Positions 1 through 7,173 of a stretch of DNA of 35,557 bases are shown here, in pieces. The stretch is from contig NZ_JAANNO010000010.1 in NCBI RefSeq assembly GCF_011250645.1, positions 94,378 to 129,934 of the forward strand, read 5' to 3'. Under the pieces are notes generated by a model. That model saw only the letters and a list, made by a program, of their open reading frames with translations. It was not told the origin of the DNA and ran no database searches. The translations under genes and the position numbers were made by a program. Every line of letters begins with the position of its first letter. The first letter of the stretch is position 1. This stretch comes from Motilibacter aurantiacus (GTDB taxonomy: Bacteria; Actinomycetota; Actinomycetes; Motilibacterales; Motilibacteraceae).

Positions 1-623
1 GCCGCCGTGGCCGCCGTCGCCGCTCCCGCGGCGCCCGCCGCCGCGCTGGGGCCCGTCACCGGCACACCCACCCGTGTCGCGTCCTTGAGCATGACCGCGG
101 GCGACACGTCGCTGACCCGCGGGCAGCTGACGACGGTCACCGTCCGCGCGCATTTGGTCGACCCCGACCCGGGGGGCGTCGAGGCCGGCGGCGCGTCCGG
201 CGGCCCGGACCAGTGGCTCGCCAGCTGCCCTGCGTGTCGGTCAGCTTCTCCGGCAGCAGCCGGGAGCAGGCCTGGAACGGGCGCGGCGTGCCGTTGAGGC
301 TCGTGTCCGGCACCGCGCAGGACGGCGTCTGGGAGGGGTCGTACGTGCTCGGCGCCGCGAGCGCGGGGCGCTGGACGGCAACCGGGATCGTGGCCGGCGA
401 CCTGCGCCGGCCGGGGCAGGGCCCGTACGGCAACAACGTCATGGGCCTCGAGACGCTCGTCCCCGAGCTCGGTCGCCGGCAGGCGTGGATCGACGGGTTC
501 GTCGCCGGGACCCAGGCCCGGCACGGTCAGGACAGCGGCACGAAGTCCAGTTCCTGGAAGTCCACGACCTCCGACTGCCACCGGTCGCGGACGAAGGCCA
601 CGTGCACCGGGTGCTCGTCGTAG
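1..623 (+). pseudogene. Secreted protein gene, 5'-truncated by window edge, frameshifted
   Basis: Frame 1 opens with an Ala-rich stretch that looks like the end of a signal peptide, followed by a beta-domain-like start (ASLSMTAGDTSLTRGQLTTV). Near 205-220 the protein-like sequence moves to frame 3 and continues as PCVSVSFSGSSREQAWNGRG, then a second beta-rich stretch (GVWEGSYVLGAASAGRWTATG). Frame 3 runs to a stop at 621-623, but its last ~30 codons lie antisense to the convergent Dabb gene and look random, so the true end may be near 520-530. The frame change is a real lesion or a sequencing error. The start lies outside the window. Function is unknown; an extracytoplasmic Ig-like protein is the most that can be inferred. 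Confidence 0.45.
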
Positions 624-820
624 CCCTGGTAGGCCACCTCGTCCGCGAACTCCATCGAGAACGAGTAGGCGAAGGCGCTCTTCGGGCTGACCTGCCGCAA
701 CTGCTCGAAGCGCTGGACGCCGGGGATGTCGGCCAGCGCCCGGGCGGCGGACAGGAACCCCGCCTCCTCGTCCGAGCCGGCTGCGTGCTTCAGGGTGAAC
801 ACCACGGTGTGTCGGATCAC
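527..820 (-). CDS. Dabb-family (stress-responsive alpha/beta barrel) protein
   Basis: A 97-residue protein starting VIRHTVVFTLKHAAGSDEEA. The opening hydrophobic strand with its HTVVF motif, the mid-region FEQLRQVSPKSAFAYSFSMEF and the ending HPVHVAFVRDRWQSEVVDF match the dimeric alpha/beta barrel Dabb family. Members are small and often of unknown role; some are cyclases or stress-induced. The GTG at 820 is chosen because AGGG lies 7 nt upstream and the family begins here; a longer reading frame to 856 would overlap the sigma gene. It starts 4 nt after the ECF sigma stop codon, so it is probably the last gene of that operon. Confidence 0.82.
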   Translation of the reverse strand: MIRHTVVFTLKHAAGSDEEAGFLSAARALADIPGVQRFEQLRQVSPKSAFAYSFSMEFADEVAYQGYDEHPVHVAFVRDRWQSEVVDFQELDFVPLS

Positions 821-824
821 CCGC

Positions 825-2093
825 TCACCCTGGCCCAGCGCCGGCCCGCGCCGCAAGCTCGGCTGCGCGGCGGGTCAGGAACCGCTGCTCCGGCACGCTC
901 GCCGCACGTGAAGCAGCTTTCCGGTACTCGGCTGCGGCGCCGGCGACGTCACCCGCCCGCTCGAGCAGGTGTGCCCGCACGGCCTCCAGGCGGGTGCGCG
1001 CGGCGCCGCGCTCCTCCTCCAGCAGCTCCAGCTGGGCGAGCCCCGCGTGCGGGCCCTCGGCCATGCCGACGGCCACCACCCGGTTGAGCGCGGCGGCCGG
1101 CCCCGGCGCCAGCTGCAGCAGCACGTCGTACAGCGCCGCGACCTGCTTCCAGTCGGTCTCCTCGGCCGTCGGCGCCTCCGCGTGCACCGCGGCGATGGCC
1201 GCCTGCACCTGGTACGCCCACGGCCGCCCGCGGGACAGCGCGGACGCCACGAGCTCCAGGCCCTCGGCCACCAGCGCCGCGTCCCAGAGCGAGCGGTCCT
1301 GCTCCGGCAGCGGCACCAGGAACCCGTCCGGGGAGGTACGCGCCGCCCGCCGCGCGTCCGTCAGCAGCATCAGCGCGAGCAGCCCCTGCAGCTCGGCCCA
1401 CGTGGGCAGCTGCGCGTGCAGCCGCCGGGTCAGCCGGATCGCCTCGCCCGTGAGCTCGGCGCGGTGCAGGTCGGGGCCGGAGCTGGCGGCGTAGCCCTCG
1501 TTGAAGACCAGGTAGAGGACCTGGAGCACGACGGGCATGCGGGCGTCGAGGTCCGCGCGCGAGCGCAGGGCGAAGCCGTGCCCGGACTCGCGCACCCGCG
1601 CCTTCGCCCGCGAGATGCGCTGCGCGATGGTGGGCTCCGGCACCAGGAACGCGCGGGCGATCTCGGCCGTCGTCAGGCCACCCACCGCCCGCAGGGCCAG
1701 CGCGAGCTGCGACGGCGGCTGCAGGGCCGGGTGGCAGCAGAGCAGCAGCAGCGTCAGCGAGTCCACGTGCGCGCCGTCCCGGTCCGCGTCGGCCGGGGCG
1801 TCGACCAGCTCGTCGCGCGGGGTGGCCTCCAGGTGGGCGCGCTCACGCCGCGCGCGGGCGGTGTCGGCCCGCACCTCGTCGAGGTAGCGCCGGGACGCGA
1901 CCGTGACCAGCCAGCCGCGGGGGCGCTCCGGCACGCCCGACCACGGCCACTTCTGCGCCGCGGCGAGCAACGCCTCCTGGACCGCGTCCTCGCAGCGGGC
2001 GAAGTCGCCGTAGCGCCGGACGAGCGCGCCGAGGGCCTGCGGCGCGAGCTCGCGCAGCAGGCCCTCGACGCCGGCCGGGTCAGTCGGTGGCAC
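825..2093 (-). CDS. ECF42-type RNA polymerase sigma factor with C-terminal helical domain
   Basis: A 422-residue protein. Residues 1-75 hold sigma region 2 (ARCEDAVQEALLAAAQKWP, then PRGWLVTVASRRYLDEVRAD). Residues about 110-170 hold region 4 (LLLCCHPALQPPSQLALALR, GGLTTAEIARAFLVPEPTIA). The remaining 250 residues form an alpha-helical, TPR-like domain containing YLVFNEGYAASSG. This architecture, and the DGPF-domain gene immediately upstream, define the ECF42 group, in which the C-terminal extension replaces a classical anti-sigma factor in controlling activity. The GTG start overlaps the DGPF stop by 14 bp, implying translational coupling. ECF42 factors usually transcribe their own DGPF operon; no promoter was verified here. 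Confidence 0.93.
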   Translation of the reverse strand: MPPTDPAGVEGLLRELAPQALGALVRRYGDFARCEDAVQEALLAAAQKWPWSGVPERPRGWLVTVASRRYLDEVRADTARARRERAHLEATPRDELVDAPADADRDGAHVDSLTLLLLCCHPALQPPSQLALALRAVGGLTTAEIARAFLVPEPTIAQRISRAKARVRESGHGFALRSRADLDARMPVVLQVLYLVFNEGYAASSGPDLHRAELTGEAIRLTRRLHAQLPTWAELQGLLALMLLTDARRAARTSPDGFLVPLPEQDRSLWDAALVAEGLELVASALSRGRPWAYQVQAAIAAVHAEAPTAEETDWKQVAALYDVLLQLAPGPAAALNRVVAVGMAEGPHAGLAQLELLEEERGAARTRLEAVRAHLLERAGDVAGAAAEYRKAASRAASVPEQRFLTRRAAELAARAGAGPG

Positions 2094-2451
2094 CGTGCTC
2101 CATGACGGGCCAGACCTCCACCCCGCCGAGCCCCTTGCCGTAGCGCAGGCACGGGTAGGAGCTCGCGATGCCCAGTGCCCGCTCCTCGCTGGCGACGTCG
2201 ACCACGACGTAGGACCCGACGTGCTCCTTGGCCTCCAGGTAGGGGCCGTCGGTCACGACCGGCACGCCCCCGCCGGCCACGGCCCGGATCGAGCGGGGCT
2301 GCGGCAGCAGGCCGTCGACGGCCACCAGCTCCCCGGACGCGCGCAGTGCGGCGTTGAACGCGTCGACCTCGGCGACCATCCGGCCGAACTCCTCCGGGCC
2401 GGTACCGGCCCAGATCTGCTCGTTGCCGTAGATCAGCATCATGTACTTCAC
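2080..2451 (-). CDS. YCII/DGPF-domain protein, ECF42 partner
   Basis: A 123-residue protein beginning with KYMMLIYGNEQIWA and carrying DGPYLEAKEHVGSYVVVDV, the DGP(F/Y) motif that names the family, then a C-terminal LRYGKGLGGVEVWPVME. The fold is the YCII-related ferredoxin-like barrel. DGPF proteins are almost always encoded beside ECF42 sigma factors and are their usual regulon members; their biochemical activity is not established. The GTG start at 2451 has AAGGGG about 6 nt upstream. It is the first gene of the DGPF-sigma-Dabb operon. Confidence 0.92.
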   Translation of the reverse strand: MKYMMLIYGNEQIWAGTGPEEFGRMVAEVDAFNAALRASGELVAVDGLLPQPRSIRAVAGGGVPVVTDGPYLEAKEHVGSYVVVDVASEERALGIASSYPCLRYGKGLGGVEVWPVMEHGATD

Positions 2452-2470
2452 GTCGGTCCCCTTCGGCTCG

Positions 2471-2489
2471 GGCGCCGCCTCCCGGCGCC
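2471..2489. terminator. GC-rich hairpin between oxidoreductase and DGPF operon
   Basis: Perfect 7-bp stem GGCGCCG / CGGCGCC with a 5-nt loop, 20 nt before the DGPF start codon and 58 nt after the oxidoreductase stop, both on the minus strand. There is no U-tract. It could be a weak actinobacterial terminator for the upstream gene or a 5' leader hairpin of the DGPF operon. Confidence 0.4.
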
Positions 2490-2546
2490 GTCAGTGGCTG
2501 ATCGGAGCGGGGCCGGCGGTCTCGACATCTTGCCGCGAGCAGCCGC

Positions 2547-4136
2547 TCAGCGCCGCTGCGCGCGGACGACGGTGTCGTGCATCGTCATCGGCCGGCCCTC
2601 GCGAACGCCCTCGCGGGCCCGGTCCTCGGCCACGAGCACCTTCCACTCGGCCGGGTCGAGCAGGCCCACCACGTCCTCGACCGTGAAGAACATCTCGGCC
2701 GGGTGGTGTCCGCCCTCCTCGAACATCGACCGCGCGTGGCCGACGACGAGCAGCGTGCCCCCCGGCGCCACGGCGCGGGCGAGCCGGGCCAGCGCGGCCT
2801 GCAGCTGCTGGGGCGGCAGGTGCATGAACTGCGCGGAGACCAGGTCGTACGCCCCCGGCGCGGGCACCCAGGCCGCGAGGTCGGCGTGCAGCCAGCTGCA
2901 CCGCTCCCCCACGCCCTCCGCGCCGGCGTGCGCGGCGGCCCGCTCGAGCGCGCTGCGCGAGATGTCCGCGCCGTCGACCTGCCAGCCGCGCGACGCGAGC
3001 CACACCGCGTCCGCGCCCTCACCGCACCCGACGTCGAGCGCGCGCCCGGGAGCCAGCTCGGCGGCCTCGGCGACGAGCTGCGGGTTCGCCCGCCCGCTCC
3101 ACACCTGCCCGGGGCCGCCGTACCGCTCCTCCCAGTAGCCCTCCTCGAAGAAGCTCGCGCCCTGCTCCGTGCGCAGCTGCTCGGCCGCCCCCGCCCGCAC
3201 CGCCACGGCCTTCGCGGTGTCCTCCATGACCAGGTCGCCGTTGATCGCCGCGCCCGCCCGCATGCCCGCTGCGGCGGACACGATCACCTGGGCGGTCATG
3301 TCGGCGACGTTGCCCGCGACCCACATGCCGGGCACCGCGGTCGCCCCCGTCGGGTCGGCCGTCACGGCGCTGCCGATGACCGCGCCGTGCATCTCGCGGT
3401 CCTCGGCCGGGAGCCCGAGCTGGGCCGGCAGGTCGGCGCGGGCCCGCATCACGGTCCCGACGGCGAGTGCCTCGCGGGCCACCGTCTCCCCGGACGCGAG
3501 GCGTACGCCGGTGAGCCGGCCGTCCGCGGCCTCCACCGCCGCGACGGCCCCCTCGACGACGACGATGCCGCGGGCGAGCAGCTTCTCGCGGTCCTCGTCC
3601 GGCAGCGTCAGGGTGTTGGTGAAGAAGGCCACGTCCGGCGTCAGCTGCCGCCACATCAGTGCCTGGTGGACCGAGAGCGGGCCGGTGGCGAGCACGCCCA
3701 GCGCGCGGTCGCGTACCTCGTACCCGTGGCAGTAGGGGCAGTGCAGCACGTCGCGGCCCCAGCGCTCGCGCAGCCCGGGCACGTCGGGCAGCTCGTCGGC
3801 CAGCCCGGTGGCGACGAGCAGCCGGCGGGCCTCGACCGATCGGCCGTCCGCGAGCGCGACGCGGAAGCGCGGCCCCTCCAGTCGCTCGACCCCGGTCACC
3901 CGCCCGTCGACGACCTCCACGCCGTACGCCGCGGCCTCGGCCCGGCCGATCGCCAGCAGCTCGCGCGGCGGGGTGCCCTCCCGGCCGAGGTAGTTGTGCA
4001 TGTGCGCCGCCGGGGCGTTGCGCGGCTCGCCGGCGTCCACGACGAGCACCGAGCGCCGCGACCGCCCGAGCGCCACCGCGCCGCTGAGCCCGGCCGCGCC
4101 GCCGCCCACGACCACCACGTCGTACGTCTTCTCCAC
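2547..4136 (-). CDS. FAD-dependent thioredoxin-reductase-like oxidoreductase fused to SAM methyltransferase
   Basis: A 529-residue two-domain protein. Residues 1-300 are a thioredoxin-reductase-like flavoprotein: YDVVVVGGGAAGLSGAVALG binds FAD, CPYCHGYE is a CxxC redox motif, and PGMWVAGNVADMTAQVIVSA is the C-terminal FAD motif. Residues about 325-529 are a class I methyltransferase: ALDVGCGEGADAVWLASRGW (motif I), VDGADIS (acidic loop) and DLVSAQFMHLPP. GTG 4136 is chosen because GGAGGAGG lies 5 nt upstream; ATG 4151 and a longer frame to 4190 lack a site and would overlap the promoter. It is divergent from the XRE-cupin gene, a pairing seen in other actinobacteria. The substrate is unknown; a small-molecule or thiol detoxification role is only a guess. 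Confidence 0.9.
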   Translation of the reverse strand: MEKTYDVVVVGGGAAGLSGAVALGRSRRSVLVVDAGEPRNAPAAHMHNYLGREGTPPRELLAIGRAEAAAYGVEVVDGRVTGVERLEGPRFRVALADGRSVEARRLLVATGLADELPDVPGLRERWGRDVLHCPYCHGYEVRDRALGVLATGPLSVHQALMWRQLTPDVAFFTNTLTLPDEDREKLLARGIVVVEGAVAAVEAADGRLTGVRLASGETVAREALAVGTVMRARADLPAQLGLPAEDREMHGAVIGSAVTADPTGATAVPGMWVAGNVADMTAQVIVSAAAGMRAGAAINGDLVMEDTAKAVAVRAGAAEQLRTEQGASFFEEGYWEERYGGPGQVWSGRANPQLVAEAAELAPGRALDVGCGEGADAVWLASRGWQVDGADISRSALERAAAHAGAEGVGERCSWLHADLAAWVPAPGAYDLVSAQFMHLPPQQLQAALARLARAVAPGGTLLVVGHARSMFEEGGHHPAEMFFTVEDVVGLLDPAEWKVLVAEDRAREGVREGRPMTMHDTVVRAQRR

Positions 4137-4161
4137 GTCGTCCTCCTCCATCGGTCCCCCG

Positions 4162-4190
4162 ACTATCGGCAGCGCGTGCAGGGTTGACAA
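4162..4190 (-). promoter_or_regulatory. Promoter of the oxidoreductase-methyltransferase gene
   Basis: On the minus strand TTGTCA (4190-4185) and GATAGT (4167-4162) are separated by exactly 17 bp, close to a housekeeping consensus. Transcription would begin about 4155 and leave a leader of roughly 19 nt containing the GGAGGAGG site, which supports the GTG start at 4136. The -10 overlaps a TGCCGATA half-site shared with the palindrome at 4197-4211. Confidence 0.7.
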
Positions 4191-4196
4191 GTTCTA

Positions 4197-4211
4197 TTGC
4201 CGATACGGCAA
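4197..4211. promoter_or_regulatory. Candidate operator of the XRE-cupin regulator
   Basis: Perfect palindrome TTGCCG-ATA-CGGCAA ending 9 bp before the XRE start codon. A second inverted copy of the half-site (TGCCGATA read on the minus strand, about 4169-4162) covers the -10 of the divergent gene. The placement suits autoregulation plus repression of the neighbour. Binding is inferred. Confidence 0.6.
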
Positions 4212-4220
4212 CATGGGCGG

Positions 4221-4826
4221 ATGCCGGACGCCCCCCAGGACGACTTCACCCCCGTGCTCGACGCCGTCGGCCCGCGCCTGCGCGACCTGCGCCAGCAGCG
4301 CGGCACGACGCTGGCCCAGCTCTCCGAGTCCACCGGCATCTCGATCAGCACGCTCTCCCGGCTCGAGTCCGGGCAGCGACGGCCCACGCTCGAGCTGCTG
4401 CTGCCGCTGGCCCGGGCGCACCAGGTGCCGCTCGACGAGCTCGTCGACGCGCCGCCGACCGGCGACCCGCGGGTCCGGCTCAAGCCCTTCAGCCGGCACA
4501 ACCGGACCTTCCTGCCGCTCACCCGGCGACCCGGGGGGCTGCAGGCGTACAAGGTCGTCTTCCCGCCGGAGCCGCTGCCCGTCGGCCAGGAGCTCAAGAC
4601 CCACGAGGGCTACGAGTGGGTGTACGTCCTGTCCGGGCGGCTGCGCCTGCTGCTCGGCGATCGGGACGTCGAGCTGCACGAGGGCGAGGTGGCCGAGTTC
4701 GACACCCGGCTGCCGCACTGGCTGGGCAACACCGGGCCGGGGACGACGGAGGCGCTGTCCCTGTTCGGCCCGCAGGGCGAGCGGATGCACGTGCGGGCGC
4801 GGCCCGCGGGCAGGTCCGACGATTGA
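4221..4826 (+). CDS. XRE-family regulator with C-terminal cupin sensor domain
   Basis: A 201-residue protein. Residues about 13-68 form a helix-turn-helix (LRDLRQQRGTTLAQLSESTG, ISISTLSRLESGQRRPTLEL). Residues about 105-190 form a cupin barrel (EGYEWVYVLSGRLRLLLGDR, ELHEGEVAEFDTRLPHWLGN). Such HTH-cupin proteins are ligand-responsive repressors. ATG 4221 is taken as start: no Shine-Dalgarno is clear, and the palindrome 4197-4211 lies just upstream, so the message may be leaderless or very short. An in-frame TTG at 4197 is possible but lies within the palindrome. The likely target is the divergent oxidoreductase-methyltransferase gene; the ligand is unknown. Confidence 0.9.
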   Translation: MPDAPQDDFTPVLDAVGPRLRDLRQQRGTTLAQLSESTGISISTLSRLESGQRRPTLELLLPLARAHQVPLDELVDAPPTGDPRVRLKPFSRHNRTFLPLTRRPGGLQAYKVVFPPEPLPVGQELKTHEGYEWVYVLSGRLRLLLGDRDVELHEGEVAEFDTRLPHWLGNTGPGTTEALSLFGPQGERMHVRARPAGRSDD

Positions 4827-4931
4827 GGGCGAAGGGCACAGTTCGGCATTGACGCCGGGCGCCACGCGCAGGCGGGGCATCCGACGTGACCGTCCCCCTA
4901 CACTCGGCCTCCGGACGGAAGGAGCCCGCCC

Positions 4932-6065
4932 ATGACCACTCCCGGGAACCGCGCGGGCGGCGCACGCCCGCACCGCCCCACCCTGCAGGAAGTGGCCGAC
5001 CGGGCCGGCGTCAGCCTCAAGACCGCGTCCCGGGCGTTGAATCGTGAGCCGCACGTCGCCGAGGCCACGGGCGAGCGCGTCCGCCGGGCCGCGGACGAGC
5101 TCGGCTTCCGGCTCAACGCGCTCGCCCGCGAGCTGCGCTCCGGTGCGACGTCCACCACCGCCGGACTCGTCATCGGCGACGTGGGCAACCCCTACTACTC
5201 GCGGATCGCGCGCGGCGTCGAGCGCGAGATGGACGCCCGCGGGCTCCAGCTCATCACCTCGAGCACGGACGACGACCCAGAGCGCGAGCGCGTCGCCGTC
5301 GCGGGGCTGCTCGAGCGCCGGGTCGCCGCGCTGCTCGTCGTCCCCTCCTCCGAGGACCACCGCTACCTCGAGGGCGAGCGCGCGCACGGGCTGCCGGTCG
5401 TCTTCCTCGACCGCCCCGCCGGGCACATCGACGCAGACACCTTCGTGCTCGACGACCGGGCCGGCGCGCGGGCCGCGGTCGAGCACCTGCTCGAGGCCGG
5501 CCACGAGCGCATCGGGCTGGTCGGGGACTTCTCCCGGCTGTCCACCCACCGCGCACGGGTGGCCGGCCACGCCGACGCGATGCAGGCCGCCGGCGTGCAG
5601 GGCTGGGAGACGTACGTCCGGGCCGACTGCCACGACCTCGACGCGGCCGCCCGGGGCGCGAGCGACCTGCTCTCGCTGCCCGAGCCGCCGACGGCCCTGT
5701 TCACCACGAACAACCGCTGCACCACCGGCGCGCTGCGCGCCGTCGCCGGCCTGCCCGACCGCCCCGAGATCGTGGGCTTCGACGACTTCGACCTGGCCGA
5801 CGTGCTCGGGGTGACGGTCGTCGCCCACGACCCGGAGGAGATGGGGCGGCTGGCCGCCCGGGCCGCCCTCGCGCGGCTCGACGGGGACGACAGCCCGCCG
5901 CGCACCGTCGTGCTGCCGACGCGGCTGGTGGTTCGCTCGGCGCCGGGCGCGCCGGCGACCGGACGGGAGTCGCTCGGCGTGCGCAGCGGTGGCCGGCCGT
6001 CGCTGGCGGTGGCGCGGCCGCGTGACGCGGCCCCGCTGCTCGGGGCCGACGCGGCCTCCGGCTAG
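4932..6065 (+). CDS. LacI-family transcriptional regulator
   Basis: A 377-residue protein. The N-terminal HTH is PTLQEVADRAGVSLKTASRA with the hinge helix region FRLNALARELRSG, followed by a periplasmic-binding-protein-like sensor domain (GLVIGDVGNPYYSRIARGVE, VEHLLEAGHERIGLVGD, EIVGFDDFDLADVLGVTVV). AAGGAG sits 7 nt before the ATG; TACACT at 4899-4904 is a possible -10. About 45 residues after the usual family end are Arg/Ala-rich and of no recognised function. No sugar catabolic or transport gene is adjacent, so the regulon and effector are unknown. It converges on arfB, with the two stop codons overlapping by 4 bp. Confidence 0.93.
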   Translation: MTTPGNRAGGARPHRPTLQEVADRAGVSLKTASRALNREPHVAEATGERVRRAADELGFRLNALARELRSGATSTTAGLVIGDVGNPYYSRIARGVEREMDARGLQLITSSTDDDPERERVAVAGLLERRVAALLVVPSSEDHRYLEGERAHGLPVVFLDRPAGHIDADTFVLDDRAGARAAVEHLLEAGHERIGLVGDFSRLSTHRARVAGHADAMQAAGVQGWETYVRADCHDLDAAARGASDLLSLPEPPTALFTTNNRCTTGALRAVAGLPDRPEIVGFDDFDLADVLGVTVVAHDPEEMGRLAARAALARLDGDDSPPRTVVLPTRLVVRSAPGAPATGRESLGVRSGGRPSLAVARPRDAAPLLGADAASG

Positions 6066-6496
6066 TCCTCGCCGCGCCGCATCCGCTTCACGTCCGAGCG
6101 GGCCTTCTTCGCCTTGAGCCGGCGCTCGACCGAGCCCCGGGTCGGACGGGTCGCCCGGCGCGGGCGTGGCGGCGGGGCTGTCGCCTCGAGCAGCAGGTCG
6201 CGCAGCCGGGCGCGCGCGGCCTCGCGGTTGCGCAGCTGGGAGCGCTGCTCGCTCGCCACGACGACCACCGCGCCGTCGACCAGCCTGCCCTCGAGCCGCT
6301 GCAGCGCCCGCGCCTTCAGCGGCGCCGGAAGGGCGGCGCTGGCCGCGAGGTCGTACGTCAGCTCCACCCGGCTGTCCGTGGTGTTGACCGACTGCCCGCC
6401 CGGGCCGGACGAGCGCGAGAAGCGCCAGGACAGCTCGGCGGCGGGGACCACGAGCCCCGGGCGCAGGGCCAGGTCGTCCCCCGCGGGCGGCGGCAC
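6062..6496 (-). CDS. arfB: ArfB (YaeJ/ICT1-like) peptidyl-tRNA hydrolase
   Basis: A 144-residue protein from GTG 6496. It carries the release-factor GGQ loop in SGPGGQSVNTTDSRVELTYD, the YRSQ-like motif SEQRSQLRNREAARARL and the basic tail RRATRPTRGSVERRLKAKKA that inserts into the mRNA channel of stalled ribosomes. The family rescues ribosomes on non-stop messages by hydrolysing peptidyl-tRNA. The reading frame opens further upstream to GTG 6550, inside the rsiG 3' end, with AAGGA very close to it; homologues of about 140 residues favour 6496. It lies 17 nt downstream of rsiG and is probably cotranscribed with it. Confidence 0.9.
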   Translation of the reverse strand: MPPPAGDDLALRPGLVVPAAELSWRFSRSSGPGGQSVNTTDSRVELTYDLAASAALPAPLKARALQRLEGRLVDGAVVVVASEQRSQLRNREAARARLRDLLLEATAPPPRPRRATRPTRGSVERRLKAKKARSDVKRMRRGED

Positions 6497-6512
6497 GAGC
6501 GGGAGCAGCGGG

Positions 6513-7073
6513 TCAGCGGCCGGTGAGCAGGTCCTCGACGGACGCGGCACCGTCCTTGTAGCGGCGGCCGATCTCGGCCGTGCAGGCGTCGACGACCTCC
6601 TGCACCTTGCGCCGGGACTGGGAGACCTCGTCCTCGAAGGCGCCCAGCCGCGAGATCGCGCCGCTGAGCTCGTCGTCGGAGAGCGCGTCGAGGTCGGAGA
6701 AGCCGACGTCCGCCACGATCTGCTCCACCCGGCGCCGGTGCTCGCCCACCCGGGAAGGGTCGATGTGCGGCACCCGGGCGTGGCTCTGGTCGCTGCGCGG
6801 GCCGGAGTCGGTCAGCGTGCGGGCCAGCCGGGTCACGAAGTCGGCCTCGGACTCCTCCTGGCCGCCGCCGGCCCGGCGCGAGACCTCCGCGCGCAGGATG
6901 TCCAGCCGGCCCTGGAGGAGGCGGCGGACGTACGACAGGTCGGACTCCTCCTGCTCGGCGTCGCGGCGCAGCACGCGGACCTCGTCGAGCGGGCGCTCGG
7001 CCAGGTGGTCGAGGTATCCGGGCGCGAGCACGCGGTCGATGCGGCGCCGACCGCCCTCCATCGGCTGCGTCAT
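6513..7073 (-). CDS. rsiG: RsiG (AmfC-like) c-di-GMP-dependent anti-sigma factor
   Basis: A 186-residue, mostly helical protein. It contains two copies of E-x3-S-x2-R-x3-Q-x3-[17 protein letters not shown] near residue 38 and [16 protein letters not shown] near residue 147. In Streptomyces RsiG each helix of an antiparallel coiled coil carries one copy; together they bind a c-di-GMP dimer so that the protein can hold the sigma factor WhiG inactive. Finding both motifs intact is strong evidence for this identity. The ATG 7073 start has GGGAGAGG 2-9 nt upstream; longer frames have no domain sequence. The divergent neighbour is dtd. WhiG itself is not in the window. Confidence 0.93.
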   Translation of the reverse strand: MTQPMEGGRRRIDRVLAPGYLDHLAERPLDEVRVLRRDAEQEESDLSYVRRLLQGRLDILRAEVSRRAGGGQEESEADFVTRLARTLTDSGPRSDQSHARVPHIDPSRVGEHRRRVEQIVADVGFSDLDALSDDELSGAISRLGAFEDEVSQSRRKVQEVVDACTAEIGRRYKDGAASVEDLLTGR

Positions 7074-7095
7074 GGCCTCTCCCGTCGTCGCGCTG

Positions 7096-7110
7096 GTGGT
7101 CTTCGACCAC
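7096..7110. promoter_or_regulatory. Inverted repeat in the rsiG leader
   Basis: GTGGTC-TTC-GACCAC, a perfect 6-3-6 inverted repeat 22 nt upstream of the rsiG start in the 100-bp gap shared with dtd. It may be an operator or a leader hairpin. No known regulator motif was matched. Confidence 0.35.
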
Positions 7111-7173
7111 GCACAGTCGTCCTGCACACATCCTGCCACCTCGGGACGACCGACAGTGGGCAAGGATGTCCCG

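Noticed and set aside
4184-4189. TTGACA on the plus strand as a -35 for the XRE gene
   Set aside because: No -10 lies at 16-19 bp downstream (the 17-bp position reads GGCAAC); the better promoter in this gap is the TTGTCA/GATAGT pair on the minus strand.
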